Of a DNA stretch of 30,468 nt, positions 30,468 through 30,468 are shown in pieces. The DNA is from GWF2-43-63 sp964559205 (GTDB lineage: Bacteria > Bacteroidota > Bacteroidia > Bacteroidales > DTU049). The position numbers and the translations under genes were made by a program. The DNA lies in NCBI GenBank assembly GCA_964559205.1, contig CAZLHV010000014.1, positions 1 to 30,468 on the forward strand, read 5' to 3'. Below the pieces are notes generated by a model that saw nothing but the letters and a program-made list of their open reading frames with translations, was not told where the DNA came from and did no database searches. The first letter of the stretch is position 1; every line of letters starts with the position of its first letter.

Positions 30468-30468
30468 T

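Overview
This window looks like one end of a metagenome-assembled contig from an anaerobic member of the Bacteroidota, probably Bacteroidales-like. Three things support this. Most starts are preceded at 5-70 nt by a match to the Bacteroidota -7 element TAnnTTTG, with almost no Shine-Dalgarno sequences. Two exported proteins end in type IX secretion (T9SS) sorting domains. The housekeeping genes have Bacteroidota forms: LysS with a C-terminal extension, Rho with a long disordered N-terminal insert, and a large IspG. The first 16 bases are leftover Illumina adapter, so genomic sequence starts at about base 17.

Layout. 17-591: no credible gene, but hairpins and short tandem octamers typical of repetitive intergenic DNA. 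615-3354 (+): small DUF3592-like membrane protein, lysS, secreted unknown. 3361-6032 (-): secreted unknown, then ispG overlapping a YihX-like HAD phosphatase. 6164-9225 (+): two tandem, coupled paralogues of a Wzi/RemB-like outer-membrane beta-barrel, converging on an unrecognised membrane-anchored protein (9228-10733, -). 10825-12146 (+): two overlapping genes, both with N-terminal zinc ribbons followed by membrane segments; the second is a CPBP/CAAX-type intramembrane protease. 12190-12894 (+): YjjG-like HAD nucleotidase. 12911-19045 (-): T9SS-secreted esterase, dinB, rny, a structured ncRNA that is very probably 6S RNA, zapA, a coiled-coil partner of zapA, and a second T9SS cargo. 19197-22064 (-): gcvP. 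22167-27176 (+): secreted unknown, ftsY, rimO, rho.

27341-30467 is the most interesting part. A DUF134 regulator carries an extra Cys-rich C-terminus with four CxxC pairs. It is followed by a NifX-like protein, a DUF5320-like small protein, and a second NifX-like protein fused to a four-Cys N-terminus and a His-rich tail. A convergent Crp/Fnr-type regulator follows, divergent from a DsrE2-like sulfur-carrier protein. Between these last two genes lie two tandem CRP-like palindromes (GTGTGA-N6-TCACAC and GTGTGG-N6-TCACAC, centres 22 bp apart), and the regulator keeps the R-E-x3-R recognition residues expected for TGTGA half-sites. I read this as a redox- or metal-responsive metal/sulfur trafficking locus. 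Individual families are known, but the combination and the fusions deserve a search. I saw no tRNA, rRNA, CRISPR array, intact insertion sequence or prophage.
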